NCBI RefSeq assembly: GCF_019396325.1
Contig: NZ_JAHKRO010000042.1
Location: forward strand, 1 to 64,000
Reading direction: 5' to 3'
Origin: Nonomuraea ceibae
Lineage (GTDB): Bacteria > Actinomycetota > Actinomycetes > Streptosporangiales > Streptosporangiaceae
DNA length: 64,000 bases
Shown: piece after piece, positions 1 through 7,631 of the stretch
Layout of the letters: every line of letters begins with the position of its first letter
Position numbering within the stretch: position 1 is the stretch's first letter
Translations under genes and position numbers: made by a program
The notes under the pieces: model-generated
Database searches by the model: none
What the model saw: the letters and a program-made list of their open reading frames with translations, nothing else
What the model was told of the DNA's origin: nothing

Positions 1-1398
1 CCCCTGACCCCCCACCCCCCTTCAACGGGACCGACACAGCCCACCCCTCCAGCAGGCCAGACCCACCCGGCCGGCTCCCCCACCTCTCCGGCGGGGGCTG
101 CGCGGCCCGCCGCTTCTGCCGCGCCTCCGGTGGATCAGGCGCGGCCCGGCAGCTCCACCACGCCTTCGGCGGGCACCGCGCGGCCCGCTGCCCCTCCGGT
201 GGGCCAGGTGCACCCGGGCAGCTCCGCCCCGTCTTCGGCGGGGGTCGCAGGTTCCGACGCTCCCCGGGTGGAGTCCGAGCAGCCCGTCCCCTCCACCGCC
301 CCTCCGGCGGAGGTGGAGCAGCCTGCCGTCTCCGTCGCGCCTCGGGAGCAGCGGTTGGGGGAGGGTGGGTCGTTGGCGCGGTGGGCGTTGGGGGCGGCTG
401 AGGCTGTTGGGGATGCGGTGCTGGTGAGCGGGGCGATGGACGGGGTGGTGCTGGAGGCGGCCGGGGAGGGGCGGCTACGGGAGGCGTACGGGACGGCCAG
501 GGAGCGGCTCGTGCTGCGGGCGGCGATGGACCCGTACGATCCGCGTTCGGGCATCGAGATCGTCGACTCCCTGCACACGGCCTCGGTCTACGCCGTGGCC
601 GTGGGCGACCTGCCTGGGGCGTTGGAGATCGCGGGGGAGGCGATGCGGGATGACGTCACCGGCGGTCATCCGGCGTTGGCGAGGAGCCGGCTCATCGCGC
701 CGCTGGTGTTGACCGGGGCGTTCCGGGAGGCGCTGGCCCTGGGCGTGGAGATGTGGGAGAGCCAGGCGCGGATGGAGACGCCGCCGGGCCGGTGGATGGC
801 TCCGGCGTTGGCTTGGATGGGGTTGGCCTGCGATCTGCTGGGGGACTCGGCGGGGGCGCTGGGGTGGCGTGGCCGGGCGGAGGCGGTCGGCGGGACGAGG
901 CTGGTGGCGTTGTTCGCGTTCAGCGACGCGCGTACGGCCACGGATCGGATCGCCGACGGCGAGGGCGCTGATCGGGTGGGTGGGGCGCTGGCTGAGGTGG
1001 ATCTCGGCGGGCGGGCCGGGGGGATGTTCGCCGGGTACGCCGTGGCGGCGCGGGCGGAGCTGGCCGTGGTGGCGGGCCGGGCGGACGCGGCGGAGTGGCT
1101 GGCGGCCGCGGAGCCGGTGGGGCGGGAGAACGCCTGGGCGGCGGCCTGCCTGGCACGGGCCGAGGGCCGGCTGGCGGCCCGCTCGGCCGGAGCGTCCGGA
1201 TCCGGGGGTCAGGGTGGGCCCGGTGGGTCTGGGGCGGGGGTGGAGGCGTTGGAGCGGGCGGTGGCTGGGTGGGAGAGTGTCGGGGCGCAGTACGAGCGGG
1301 CGCGGACGTTGCTTCTGGTGCCGGGCCGGGAGGCCGAGGGCAGGGACGAGCTGGCCGCAATGGGCGTTATGTTGACCGATCGTTCTCGAAAGGCATAG
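1..1398 (+). CDS. C-terminal part of a large TPR-type regulatory protein (5' end outside window)
   Basis: The frame is open from base 1 through the stop at 1398, so the gene begins before the window; 465 codons are visible. The first ~110 residues are Pro/Ala/Ser/Thr-rich low complexity, a linker. The rest is an all-alpha Ala/Leu/Arg-rich array with the repeated small-large residue pattern of tetratricopeptide repeats, as in the C-terminal half of AAA/LuxR (MalT-like) or SARP-type actinomycete regulators. No helix-turn-helix is visible at the C-terminus, so the effector domain must lie upstream. The last 24 bases contain a motif that recurs before the SDR gene (see 1375-1386). An internal GTG at 130 could be mistaken for the start. 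Family assignment is by composition and layout only. Confidence 0.5.
   Translation, partial: PLTPHPPSTGPTQPTPPAGQTHPAGSPTSPAGAARPAASAAPPVDQARPGSSTTPSAGTARPAAPPVGQVHPGSSAPSSAGVAGSDAPRVESEQPVPSTAPPAEVEQPAVSVAPREQRLGEGGSLARWALGAAEAVGDAVLVSGAMDGVVLEAAGEGRLREAYGTARERLVLRAAMDPYDPRSGIEIVDSLHTASVYAVAVGDLPGALEIAGEAMRDDVTGGHPALARSRLIAPLVLTGAFREALALGVEMWESQARMETPPGRWMAPALAWMGLACDLLGDSAGALGWRGRAEAVGGTRLVALFAFSDARTATDRIADGEGADRVGGALAEVDLGGRAGGMFAGYAVAARAELAVVAGRADAAEWLAAAEPVGRENAWAAACLARAEGRLAARSAGASGSGGQGGPGGSGAGVEALERAVAGWESVGAQYERARTLLLVPGREAEGRDELAAMGVMLTDRSRKA
1375..1386. promoter_or_regulatory. Putative TetR operator half of a matching pair (upstream of tetR)
   Basis: ACCGATCGTTCT, 22 bp upstream of the TetR start and inside the end of the preceding gene. 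The same 12-mer with a single change (ACCGATCATTCT) lies 17 bp upstream of the neighbouring SDR gene. Two near-identical sites at the two start regions of a TetR/target pair fit autoregulation plus target repression; this is inferred from position and repetition. Confidence 0.5.
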
Positions 1399-1407
1399 GG
1401 TCTGGGC

Positions 1408-1983
1408 ATGGCGAGGGCGAAGGAGTTCGATCCGGAGGTCGCGTTGCGGCGCGCGCAGGAGCTGTTCTGGGAGCGCGGCTACGAGGCGACGTCGATGGCG
1501 GATCTGGTCGAGCACCTGGGTGTCGCGCGGGCGAGCATCTACGCCACGTTCGGCGGCAAGCACGAGCTCTACCTCAAGGCCCTGGGCCGCTATCTGCGGA
1601 CGCAGGACCCGAACATCACCGACGCCCTGTCGCAGCCCGGCCCGGTGCTGCCGGCGCTGCGGGAGCTGATCTGGTCGTACGCGGAGGACTCGGCCGAGGG
1701 CCACCTGGGCTGCATGGTGGTCAACACGGCCGTGGAGCTGGCGGCGCGCGATCCGGAGGCGGGGCGGTTCGTGGAGTCGAGCTGGCGGCATCTGGAGTCG
1801 ACGCTGACGTCGGCGCTGGTGCGGGCCAGGGCGCAGGGCGAGCTGCCGGCCGACCGGGACCCGCAGGCGCTGGCCAGGCTGCTGCTGGTGCTTCTGCAGG
1901 GGATGCGCGTGCTGGGCCGCACCGAGGGCAACGGTGACCGGTTGCGTGACGCGGCCCGCCAGGCTCTGGTCCTGCTTGGGTGA
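1408..1983 (+). CDS. TetR/AcrR family transcriptional regulator
   Basis: A 191-aa one-component repressor, the usual TetR length. Residues ~10-55 form the TetR helix-turn-helix: 'ELFWERGYEATSMADLVEHLGV' is the conserved helix 1-3 region (shown here split: ELFWERGYEATS, then MADLVEHLGV), followed by the ASIYATFGGKHELY recognition segment. The C-terminal ~130 residues are the helical ligand/dimer domain; 'GHLGCMVVNTAVEL' matches the TetR_C_16/YcdC-like subgroup that often controls adjacent oxidoreductases. It lies 50 bp upstream of a co-oriented SDR gene, probably its target, and both have the ACCGATCRTTCT motif upstream. Ligand unknown. Confidence 0.88.
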   Translation: MARAKEFDPEVALRRAQELFWERGYEATSMADLVEHLGVARASIYATFGGKHELYLKALGRYLRTQDPNITDALSQPGPVLPALRELIWSYAEDSAEGHLGCMVVNTAVELAARDPEAGRFVESSWRHLESTLTSALVRARAQGELPADRDPQALARLLLVLLQGMRVLGRTEGNGDRLRDAARQALVLLG

Positions 1984-2005
1984 TGAACCCATGCTCATTT
2001 TAAAA

Positions 2006-2017
2006 ACCGATCATTCT
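2006..2017. promoter_or_regulatory. Putative TetR operator before the SDR gene
   Basis: ACCGATCATTCT within an AT-rich 50-bp gap (TTTTAAAAACC context) 17 bp before the SDR ATG. It matches the site at 1375-1386 in 11 of 12 bases and overlaps the short inverted repeat ATCA-TTC-TGAT (2010-2020). Likely binding site of the TetR protein encoded at 1408-1983. Confidence 0.5.
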
Positions 2018-2033
2018 GATAGGAATAGACATC

Positions 2034-2792
2034 ATGACGCGATTCGACGGCAAGATCGTTCTCATCACCGGCGGCGCCGGGGCCATCGCCGGAGTCACGG
2101 CGCGGGCGTTCGCGGCGGAGGGCGCCACGGTGGTGCTCGCCGGGCGTGACGCGGCCAGGCTGACCGAGGCGGCCAAGCGCGTCCAGGCCGAGGGCGGCCG
2201 GGCCGACTGGGTGACCGCCGACGTGACCAGCGCCGACGACGCCGCCCGCATGGTCGCCACCACCGTCGAGCGCCACGGCGGCCTGGACGTGGCCTTCAAC
2301 AACGCGGGAGTGCTCGGTGCGGTGGGCCCGCTCGCCGACGTGGACCCCGCCGCGTGGTCGTCGCTCATGGACGCCAACGTGACGGGGGTGTTCCTGTCGA
2401 TGAAGGCCGAGATCGCGCACATGCGGGCGCACGGCGGCGGCGCGATCGTCAACATGGCCTCCAACATCGGCGCTCACCGCAGGCTGCCCGGCCTGGGCGC
2501 GTACGCCGTGTCGAAGGCCGCCGTGAGCGCGCTCAGCCGGGCCGCCGCGCTGGACCACGCCGCCGACGGCGTCCGGGTCAACGCGATCAGCCCCGGCCCG
2601 ATCGACACCCCGATGAGCATGCGGCCGGGCGAGACCGCCGAGGACCGCGACGCCCGGATGGCCGCGCAGCTCCCGATCGGCCGGGTCGGCCGGACGGAGG
2701 AGATCGCCGCGGCGGTGCTGTGGCTGGCCGCGCCCGAGTCGGCCTTCGTGCTGGGCCACGACCTGGTCGCCGACGGCGGCGCGAGCGCCTGA
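2034..2792 (+). CDS. SDR family NAD(P)-dependent oxidoreductase
   Basis: A classical short-chain dehydrogenase/reductase of 252 aa. The Rossmann cofactor motif TGGAGAIAG is at residues ~12-20, NNAG at 89-92, and the catalytic triad fits Ser143, Tyr157 and Lys161 (YAVSK). The 'SPGPIDTPM' segment after the active site and the C-terminal 'GHDLVADGGAS' are typical of the 3-oxoacyl-ACP-reductase-like group. Arg36-type residues after beta-2 ('AGRDAARL') favour NADP(H). ATG at 2034 is preceded by AGGAA. It follows the TetR gene directly and is presumably repressed by it. The substrate cannot be predicted. Confidence 0.9.
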   Translation: MTRFDGKIVLITGGAGAIAGVTARAFAAEGATVVLAGRDAARLTEAAKRVQAEGGRADWVTADVTSADDAARMVATTVERHGGLDVAFNNAGVLGAVGPLADVDPAAWSSLMDANVTGVFLSMKAEIAHMRAHGGGAIVNMASNIGAHRRLPGLGAYAVSKAAVSALSRAAALDHAADGVRVNAISPGPIDTPMSMRPGETAEDRDARMAAQLPIGRVGRTEEIAAAVLWLAAPESAFVLGHDLVADGGASA

Positions 2793-2812
2793 CCAGGAGA
2801 AGGACGCCTCGC

Positions 2813-3487
2813 CTAGGCGAAGAACAGCGGAACGGCGGCGTCCCTGGCCAGCAGGAAGCCGGCGATGGCCAGGGTCCAGCTCACCATCGAGGCCGAGTGC
2901 TTGGCCAGCCATGCCCGCAGCCGCTCCAGCTTCGGCTCCAGCCACTCCCCGGCCGCCGTGCGCAGGGCGAGCAGCACCAGCGTCGGCACGATCATGACCA
3001 GCACGTACGCGCCGAGCAGCGGCACCCACACGCCCGGCGGCAGCTCGGCGGTGGTCATGATCCCGACGGCGGCGAGGTAGGGCAGCATGGTGGCCACCTC
3101 CAGCAGCCCGGCGGTCAGCGCCAGCATCACCATCGTGCGCGGCCCGCCGGCCCGGGGCTCGAAGCGGCGCTCCGGCTTGCCGAGCTTGGCCCGGCGTTTC
3201 GGGTCGAACCGGAAGCTCAGCGCGAACAGCCCCACCCCGAGCGCGAACTGCACCCAGCGGGCCGCCTGGCTCTCCAGCGCCTGCCCGAAGTTGTCCACAA
3301 CTGTGGACAGGCCGAGCATGAGCCCGACGCCCACCAGGAAGTAGAAGCCGACCACGGTCACCAGGTAGATCAGCAGCCGTGACGTCCGCGTGGTCAGCAG
3401 CAGGTAGACCGGGATGCCCAGGGTGCCGAAGCTGGTGCTGTCGACCAGTGCCAGCGCGGCCAGGGTGAGCATCAGTCCGATCGTCAT
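2813..3487 (-). CDS. GAP family protein (Sap-like integral membrane protein)
   Basis: A 224-aa polytopic membrane protein starting at MTIGLMLTLAAL; GGAGG lies just upstream on the minus strand, so longer upstream in-frame starts are not needed. It has about six hydrophobic segments, a charged cytoplasmic loop with 'RFDPKRRAKLGKPERRF', and the N-terminal 'LALVDSTSFGTL' signature of the GAP/Sap (sulfolipid-addressing-like) family of actinobacterial membrane proteins. Relatives in mycobacteria act in surface-lipid export, but a specific role here is unknown. It diverges from the small membrane protein at 3690 across a ~200-bp promoter region. Confidence 0.8.
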   Translation of the reverse strand: MTIGLMLTLAALALVDSTSFGTLGIPVYLLLTTRTSRLLIYLVTVVGFYFLVGVGLMLGLSTVVDNFGQALESQAARWVQFALGVGLFALSFRFDPKRRAKLGKPERRFEPRAGGPRTMVMLALTAGLLEVATMLPYLAAVGIMTTAELPPGVWVPLLGAYVLVMIVPTLVLLALRTAAGEWLEPKLERLRAWLAKHSASMVSWTLAIAGFLLARDAAVPLFFA

Positions 3488-3689
3488 CCCCCGATCCTCC
3501 CGCCTGGCGCGACCGGCCACATCCTGCGCCCGACCGACCCGGGCGTACATCCTTCGGCCGACCCGCGACGTACGGCGAAGCGGGACGGATACGTACAGAC
3601 GCGTAGGCGAAAGGGGTCGCGAGACCGATGTCCCGGACCCCGCCCCGGACCTAGCCTCGAAGCCTCCTACCAGGAAGGATCCGGTCGAG

Positions 3690-4139
3690 ATGAGTGCCAA
3701 GGGTCTGGGGCTTCCGCTGGTAGCCGTCGTCGGGCTGGCCGCGCTCGGCGTGCCCCGGGTGGTCGCGCACGACCTGCGGCTTGTCGGCCCGTCCGTCAAC
3801 GCGCTGCTGGTGTTCGTGCCGATCGCCGTCTGGCTGGCGGTCGTGCTGTGGAAACGCGTGCCCAACGCGTTCATGACGCTGCTGGCGATCGGCGCGGCCT
3901 ATGGTGTGCTGCTGGGACTCACCCACCAGGTGCTGTGGGCCGAGTCGTTCGGCGGTGACCCGCCCTCGCTCGGCGGCAACCTGGCGGGCGCGCTGTCACC
4001 GGCGGTCGAGGGGCTGCTGCTGCGGGCGTTCGCGTTCGGCAGCAGCCTGATGACCGGGCTGGCGGTGGGGGCCGCGGTGGGCGCGGTCGGCTGGGTGCTG
4101 TCGCGGCTGGTGCCGGGGCTGCGGCCGGGTGACGACTAG
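3690..4139 (+). CDS. Small integral membrane protein, function unknown
   Basis: A 149-aa protein with four hydrophobic stretches (residues ~5-25, 34-52, 60-78 and 112-140). The start at ATG 3690 is chosen because AGGAAG lies 13 bp upstream and the first membrane segment begins at once. No catalytic motif is seen. Its last 11 bp overlap a possible GTG start of the sensor kinase (4129), and it probably forms one transcription unit with that two-component system, so it may be an accessory sensor component. I do not recognise the family. Confidence 0.7.
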   Translation: MSAKGLGLPLVAVVGLAALGVPRVVAHDLRLVGPSVNALLVFVPIAVWLAVVLWKRVPNAFMTLLAIGAAYGVLLGLTHQVLWAESFGGDPPSLGGNLAGALSPAVEGLLLRAFAFGSSLMTGLAVGAAVGAVGWVLSRLVPGLRPGDD

Positions 4140-4152
4140 GGCGGAGGAGGCG

Positions 4153-5367
4153 GTGACGATCCGGGGCGAGCGACGGCAGCAGGCGGCCGACCTGGGGCTG
4201 GCCATGGTGGTGCTCGTCGTGGTCGGCACCGCGATCAGCGCCAACGTGGGCTCGGCGGGGGCGGAGCCGCCCGTGGCCGCCTACGGGTTCGGGCTGCTGC
4301 TGAGCGGGTTGATGTTCGTGCGCCGTCGCTGGCCGGTGGCGACGCTCGTCGTCACGGCCGCCGCCCTGCTGGTCTACTACCTGCTGTCCTATCCGCCCGT
4401 CGGGCTGGCCGTGCCGGTGGCGGCGGCCCTCTATTCGGCGGCCGAGCAGGGCAAGCTCCGGTGGGCCGTCGGCACGGCCGTCGCGCTGCTGGTCATCTCC
4501 ACGACCGCGCGCACCGCCCACGGCGACGACCCCGCCTATCTGTACGGGTTCGAGCTCGCCACGTCGGTGGGCCTGATGGCCGCGGTGATCGCGCTGGGCG
4601 ACACCGTGCGGTCACGGCGCGGCTGGCGGGCCGAGCTCGACAAGCAGGCCCGTGCGGCGCGGGCCGAACGCGAGCGGGAGGCCGCCCGCCGGGTCGGCGA
4701 GGAGCGGCTGCGGATCGCCCGCGACCTGCACGACCTGCTGGGCCACACGATCTCCGTCATCTCGCTGCACACCGACGTGGCCCGCGAGGCGCTGCGCGAC
4801 GACCCCGACGCCGCCGAACGCTCGCTGGCGGTGGTCCGCGACGCCTGCGGCGACGTGGTCGCCGAGCTGCGCGCCTCGCTGCGGGCGCTGCGCGAGCCGC
4901 CGCTCGCCGACCAGGGCCGGCTGGCTCCGGTGCCGGGGCTCGGCCGGCTGGACGAGCTGGCGCGGCCGGCGCGCGAGGCCGGGCTGGAGGTCGGGGTCAG
5001 CGTGCGCGGCACGCCGGTGCCGCTGCCCGCCGTCGCCGACGCGACCGCCTACCGCGTGGTCCAGGAGGCGCTGGTCAACGTGCTCAAGCACGCCGAGGCC
5101 CACCGGGTGGAGATCGAGCTCGCGTACGGGGAGGAGGCCCTGGTCGTCAGGGTGGCCGACGACGGCAAGGGCGGCCCCGGCGAGGGCAAGGGGGGATTCG
5201 ACGACGGCAAAGGGGCGCCAGGCGAGGGCGAAGGGCTGGACGGCGGGTGGGGGATCATGGGGATGCGCGAGCGGGTGGGGCTGCTGGGCGGCACCCTGCG
5301 GGTGAGCTCGCGGCCGTCGGAGGGGTTCGAGGTGGAGGCGCGCGTGCCTTACGGGGACCGGACGTGA
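4153..5367 (+). CDS. Two-component sensor histidine kinase, NarL/DesK type
   Basis: About 404 aa. GTG 4153 with GGAGG five bases upstream is preferred over the in-frame GTG 4129 that overlaps the preceding gene. The N-terminus has 4-5 membrane segments and an Arg/Glu-rich coiled coil, then the HisKA_3 phosphoacceptor 'RIARDLHDLLGHTISVI' (His at about residue 193) and a HATPase domain (N box 'EALVNVLKHAEA'). The first G box is odd: a 36-bp unit is duplicated (5158-5193 and 5200-5235), giving two DDGKG-PGEG repeats before 'GWGIMGMRERVG'. It pairs with the regulator at 5364, which it overlaps by a GTGA. Confidence 0.9.
   Translation: MTIRGERRQQAADLGLAMVVLVVVGTAISANVGSAGAEPPVAAYGFGLLLSGLMFVRRRWPVATLVVTAAALLVYYLLSYPPVGLAVPVAAALYSAAEQGKLRWAVGTAVALLVISTTARTAHGDDPAYLYGFELATSVGLMAAVIALGDTVRSRRGWRAELDKQARAARAEREREAARRVGEERLRIARDLHDLLGHTISVISLHTDVAREALRDDPDAAERSLAVVRDACGDVVAELRASLRALREPPLADQGRLAPVPGLGRLDELARPAREAGLEVGVSVRGTPVPLPAVADATAYRVVQEALVNVLKHAEAHRVEIELAYGEEALVVRVADDGKGGPGEGKGGFDDGKGAPGEGEGLDGGWGIMGMRERVGLLGGTLRVSSRPSEGFEVEARVPYGDRT
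5158..5235 (+). repeat. Imperfect 36-bp direct duplication inside the kinase ATP-binding domain
   Basis: Two 36-bp copies (5158-5193 and 5200-5235), separated by six bases, encode DDGKGGPGEGKG and DDGKGAPGEGEG. The unit covers the first G box (DDGKG) of the HATPase fold, where kinases of this family normally have one copy. Confidence 0.85.
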
Positions 5368-6023
5368 TCCGCGTCGTCCTGGTCGACGACCAGCACCTGG
5401 TGCGCGAGGGGCTGCGTGCCCTGCTCGACCGGGCGGGCGACATCACCGTGGTCGGTCACGCCAGCACCGGGCCCGAGGGCGTCGCGGTGACCGTCCGGGA
5501 GAAGCCGGACGTGGTGCTCATGGACATCCGCATGCCCGGCGGCGACGGGCTGGAGGCGACCAGGCGCATCATCACCGACCCTGAGCTGCGCCGGGTCCAG
5601 GTGATCGTGCTGACCACGTTCGACACCGACGAGAACGTGCTCGACGCCGTGCGCGCGGGCGCGGCCGGGTTCCTGCTGAAGGACAGCACGCCGGAGCAGT
5701 TGCGCGAGGCGGTGCGGGTGGTCGCGGCGGGTGAGGCGCTGCTGTCGCCGGGCGTGACCCGGAGGGTGATGCGCGCGGCGGCGGCCGGCAGCCCGCCGCT
5801 GGAGACCGGCCGCCTCGACGCGCTCACCGAGCGGGAGCGCGAGGTGCTGGCCGAGGTGGGCCGGGGCCGCTCCAACGACGACATCGCCCGGGTGCTGTCG
5901 ATGAGCCCGGCCACCGCCCGGACGCACGTCAGCCGCCTGCTGGGCAAGCTCGCGGCCCGCGACCGGTCGCAGCTCGTGGTGATCGCGTACGAGACCGGGC
6001 TGGTCGTGCCCGGCCGGGATTAG
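5364..6023 (+). CDS. Two-component response regulator, NarL/FixJ family
   Basis: 219 aa. The receiver domain has the acidic pair of VLVDDQHLV at residues ~8-9, the phospho-acceptor Asp in 'VVLMDIRMPGGDG' (about residue 54), the Thr/Ser switch 'LTTFDTDENV' and the conserved Lys of 'LLKDSTPEQL'. The LuxR-type HTH is C-terminal ('LTEREREVLAEVGRGRSNDD' then the recognition helix 'TARTHVSRLLGKL'). The GTG start overlaps the TGA of the kinase gene, so the pair is translationally coupled. Targets may include the adjacent membrane protein gene; no operator was identified. Confidence 0.93.
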   Translation: MIRVVLVDDQHLVREGLRALLDRAGDITVVGHASTGPEGVAVTVREKPDVVLMDIRMPGGDGLEATRRIITDPELRRVQVIVLTTFDTDENVLDAVRAGAAGFLLKDSTPEQLREAVRVVAAGEALLSPGVTRRVMRAAAAGSPPLETGRLDALTEREREVLAEVGRGRSNDDIARVLSMSPATARTHVSRLLGKLAARDRSQLVVIAYETGLVVPGRD

Positions 6024-6095
6024 CCCGTCGAGGTGGGCCGGGCGAAAGGTTATGATCACGCACATCGCCCCCTGGACCTCCGAAGGAGCCCGCCA

Positions 6096-6929
6096 GTGCC
6101 CGAGAACGAGCAGGAGCGCGCGCCACAAGGGATCGACATCAACAGACCGAGCGTCTCCCGCGTCTACGATTTCATGCTCGGCGGCAAGGACAACTACGAG
6201 ATCGACCGCCACGTGGCGCAACTGGCGCTGAAGGTCGCGCCCGACGCCCCCGAGGCCGCCCGGTCCAACCGGCAGTTCCTGCGGCGCACGGTCCGCCATC
6301 TGGCGGGCGAGGCCGGCATCCGCCAGTTTCTCGACATCGGCTCCGGGCTGCCGACCCAGGGCAACGTGCACGAGGTCGCCCAGGCGATCACGCCCGGCGC
6401 CCGCATCGTCTACGTGGACCACGACCCGATCGTGCTCGTGCACGGCCGGGCGCTGCTGGCCGTGGACGCCAGCACGACCGTGATCGAGGCCGACATCCGT
6501 GAGCCCGAGGCCATCCTGGCGCACCCCGACGTCCGGGGGCTGATCGACTTCACCCGGCCGGTGGGGCTGCTGCTGTTCGGCATCCTGCACCATCTGGCCG
6601 ACGACGAGGACCCGGGCGGCATCGTCGCCCGGCTGATGGCGGCCCTGGCGCCGGGCAGCCACCTCGCGATCTCCCACTTCCACAATCCGGGCCGGGCCCA
6701 CCCCGAGGTGGCGGAGCAGGCGCGCTCGGCCGAGAAGATCTTCAACGAGACGCTCGGCACCGGCCGGTGGCGCACCAGGGAGGAGATCCTCGCCTACTTC
6801 GACGGCCTCGAACTGCTGGAGCCCGGCCTGGTCCCGCTGCCGGAATGGCGGCCCGACAGGCGGGACGAACAGGCCGAGCTCGGCATCACGTACCACACCT
6901 TCGTCGGCGCGGTGGCGCGCAAGCCGTGA
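6096..6929 (+). CDS. SAM-dependent methyltransferase, DUF574 (Methyltransf_19) family
   Basis: 277 aa from GTG 6096, chosen because GAAGGAG lies 8 bases upstream; the frame is open further 5' to 6033. The family hallmark 'RPSVSRVYDFMLGGKDNYE' is near the N-terminus, followed by the SAM motif 'FLDIGSGLPTQGN', the acidic residue in 'VYVDHDPIVL', and 'LLLFGILHHLADDEDP'. These proteins are very abundant in filamentous actinomycetes but their substrates are mostly unknown. It stands alone 73 bp after the response regulator. Confidence 0.88.
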   Translation: MPENEQERAPQGIDINRPSVSRVYDFMLGGKDNYEIDRHVAQLALKVAPDAPEAARSNRQFLRRTVRHLAGEAGIRQFLDIGSGLPTQGNVHEVAQAITPGARIVYVDHDPIVLVHGRALLAVDASTTVIEADIREPEAILAHPDVRGLIDFTRPVGLLLFGILHHLADDEDPGGIVARLMAALAPGSHLAISHFHNPGRAHPEVAEQARSAEKIFNETLGTGRWRTREEILAYFDGLELLEPGLVPLPEWRPDRRDEQAELGITYHTFVGAVARKP

Positions 6930-6935
6930 CCGCGG

Positions 6936-7499
6936 TCAGGGGCGCTTGCCCATCGCCTGGCGGATGACGTCGCGCGCCCGGTCCATCATCGCGACCGGCG
7001 TGCCCATGAGCAGGTTCTTGGTCGCCGACTCGGTGCCGGGGTGCGGGTGCGTCGGCGCCATCGCCTCGGCGGCCCGGAGCCCGGCGCCCAGCGCGCGCCG
7101 CTCGGCCTCGCTGGTGCGGGCGCGGAACTCGGCGAACTCGTAGCGCTCCTCGCTGCGCGCGTGCGCCTCGACGGCGGCGCGCAGCACCAGCAGGTTCTCC
7201 ATGAAGTCGGGCGCGTCCGGCCCGGCCTTGTCCATCTGCTGGAGGAGCTTCTTGGCCTGGTTCTCCTCGGCCAGGCGATCGTCGACGATGCCGTCACCGC
7301 CGTCGATCTTGCGGCGGGCGTACGGGTGGACGATCTCCTCCTCGGCCGTCTCGTGCACGGCCAGCAGCCGCACCAGGCGGGTGAACGCCTCGCCACGCTG
7401 CCCGGCGGGGGCCTGCTCGACCTCGTCGAACAGGTTTCTGATCATCCCGTGCTGGGCCAGCAGCAGTTCGATGACGTCGGTCTCGGTATCGGTCGCCAT
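6936..7499 (-). CDS. Hemerythrin-like (HHE) domain protein
   Basis: 187 aa starting at MATDTETDVIELL; a GGAG motif precedes the ATG. HHE-type metal ligands occur in the order His ('LAQHGMIRNLFDE'), His/Glu ('AVHETAEEEIVHP') and His ('EAHARSEERYEF'), consistent with a non-heme diiron four-helix bundle in residues ~10-150. The C-terminal tail is basic and helical ('MMDRARDVIRQAMG'). Proteins of this type bind O2/NO or act in iron and redox homeostasis. It faces a ferritin-like protein (7632) and is followed by a second hemerythrin (8870), so three predicted diiron proteins are clustered. Confidence 0.85.
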   Translation of the reverse strand: MATDTETDVIELLLAQHGMIRNLFDEVEQAPAGQRGEAFTRLVRLLAVHETAEEEIVHPYARRKIDGGDGIVDDRLAEENQAKKLLQQMDKAGPDAPDFMENLLVLRAAVEAHARSEERYEFAEFRARTSEAERRALGAGLRAAEAMAPTHPHPGTESATKNLLMGTPVAMMDRARDVIRQAMGKRP

Positions 7500-7631
7500 G
7501 AGTGGATCTCCTCTCGAATACGGCGGCTGCCTACCCTCGGACGCGCTGGTCACGCCTCGCCTTGCCAACCGCAGGCCGTCCCCAGGCGTGGCGGGGAGAT
7601 TGTCCGAAATGCCCCCGGGTAGGTCGCGCCC

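Noticed and set aside
475..1998. Long minus-strand open frame opposite the TPR and TetR genes
   Set aside because: Arg/Pro/His-rich, no domain; a shadow of GC-rich third codon positions on the real plus-strand genes.
4129..4131. GTG 4129 as start of the first histidine kinase
   Set aside because: GTG 4153 has a better-spaced GGAGG; 4129 lies within the preceding gene with no ribosome site. Kept as an alternative only.
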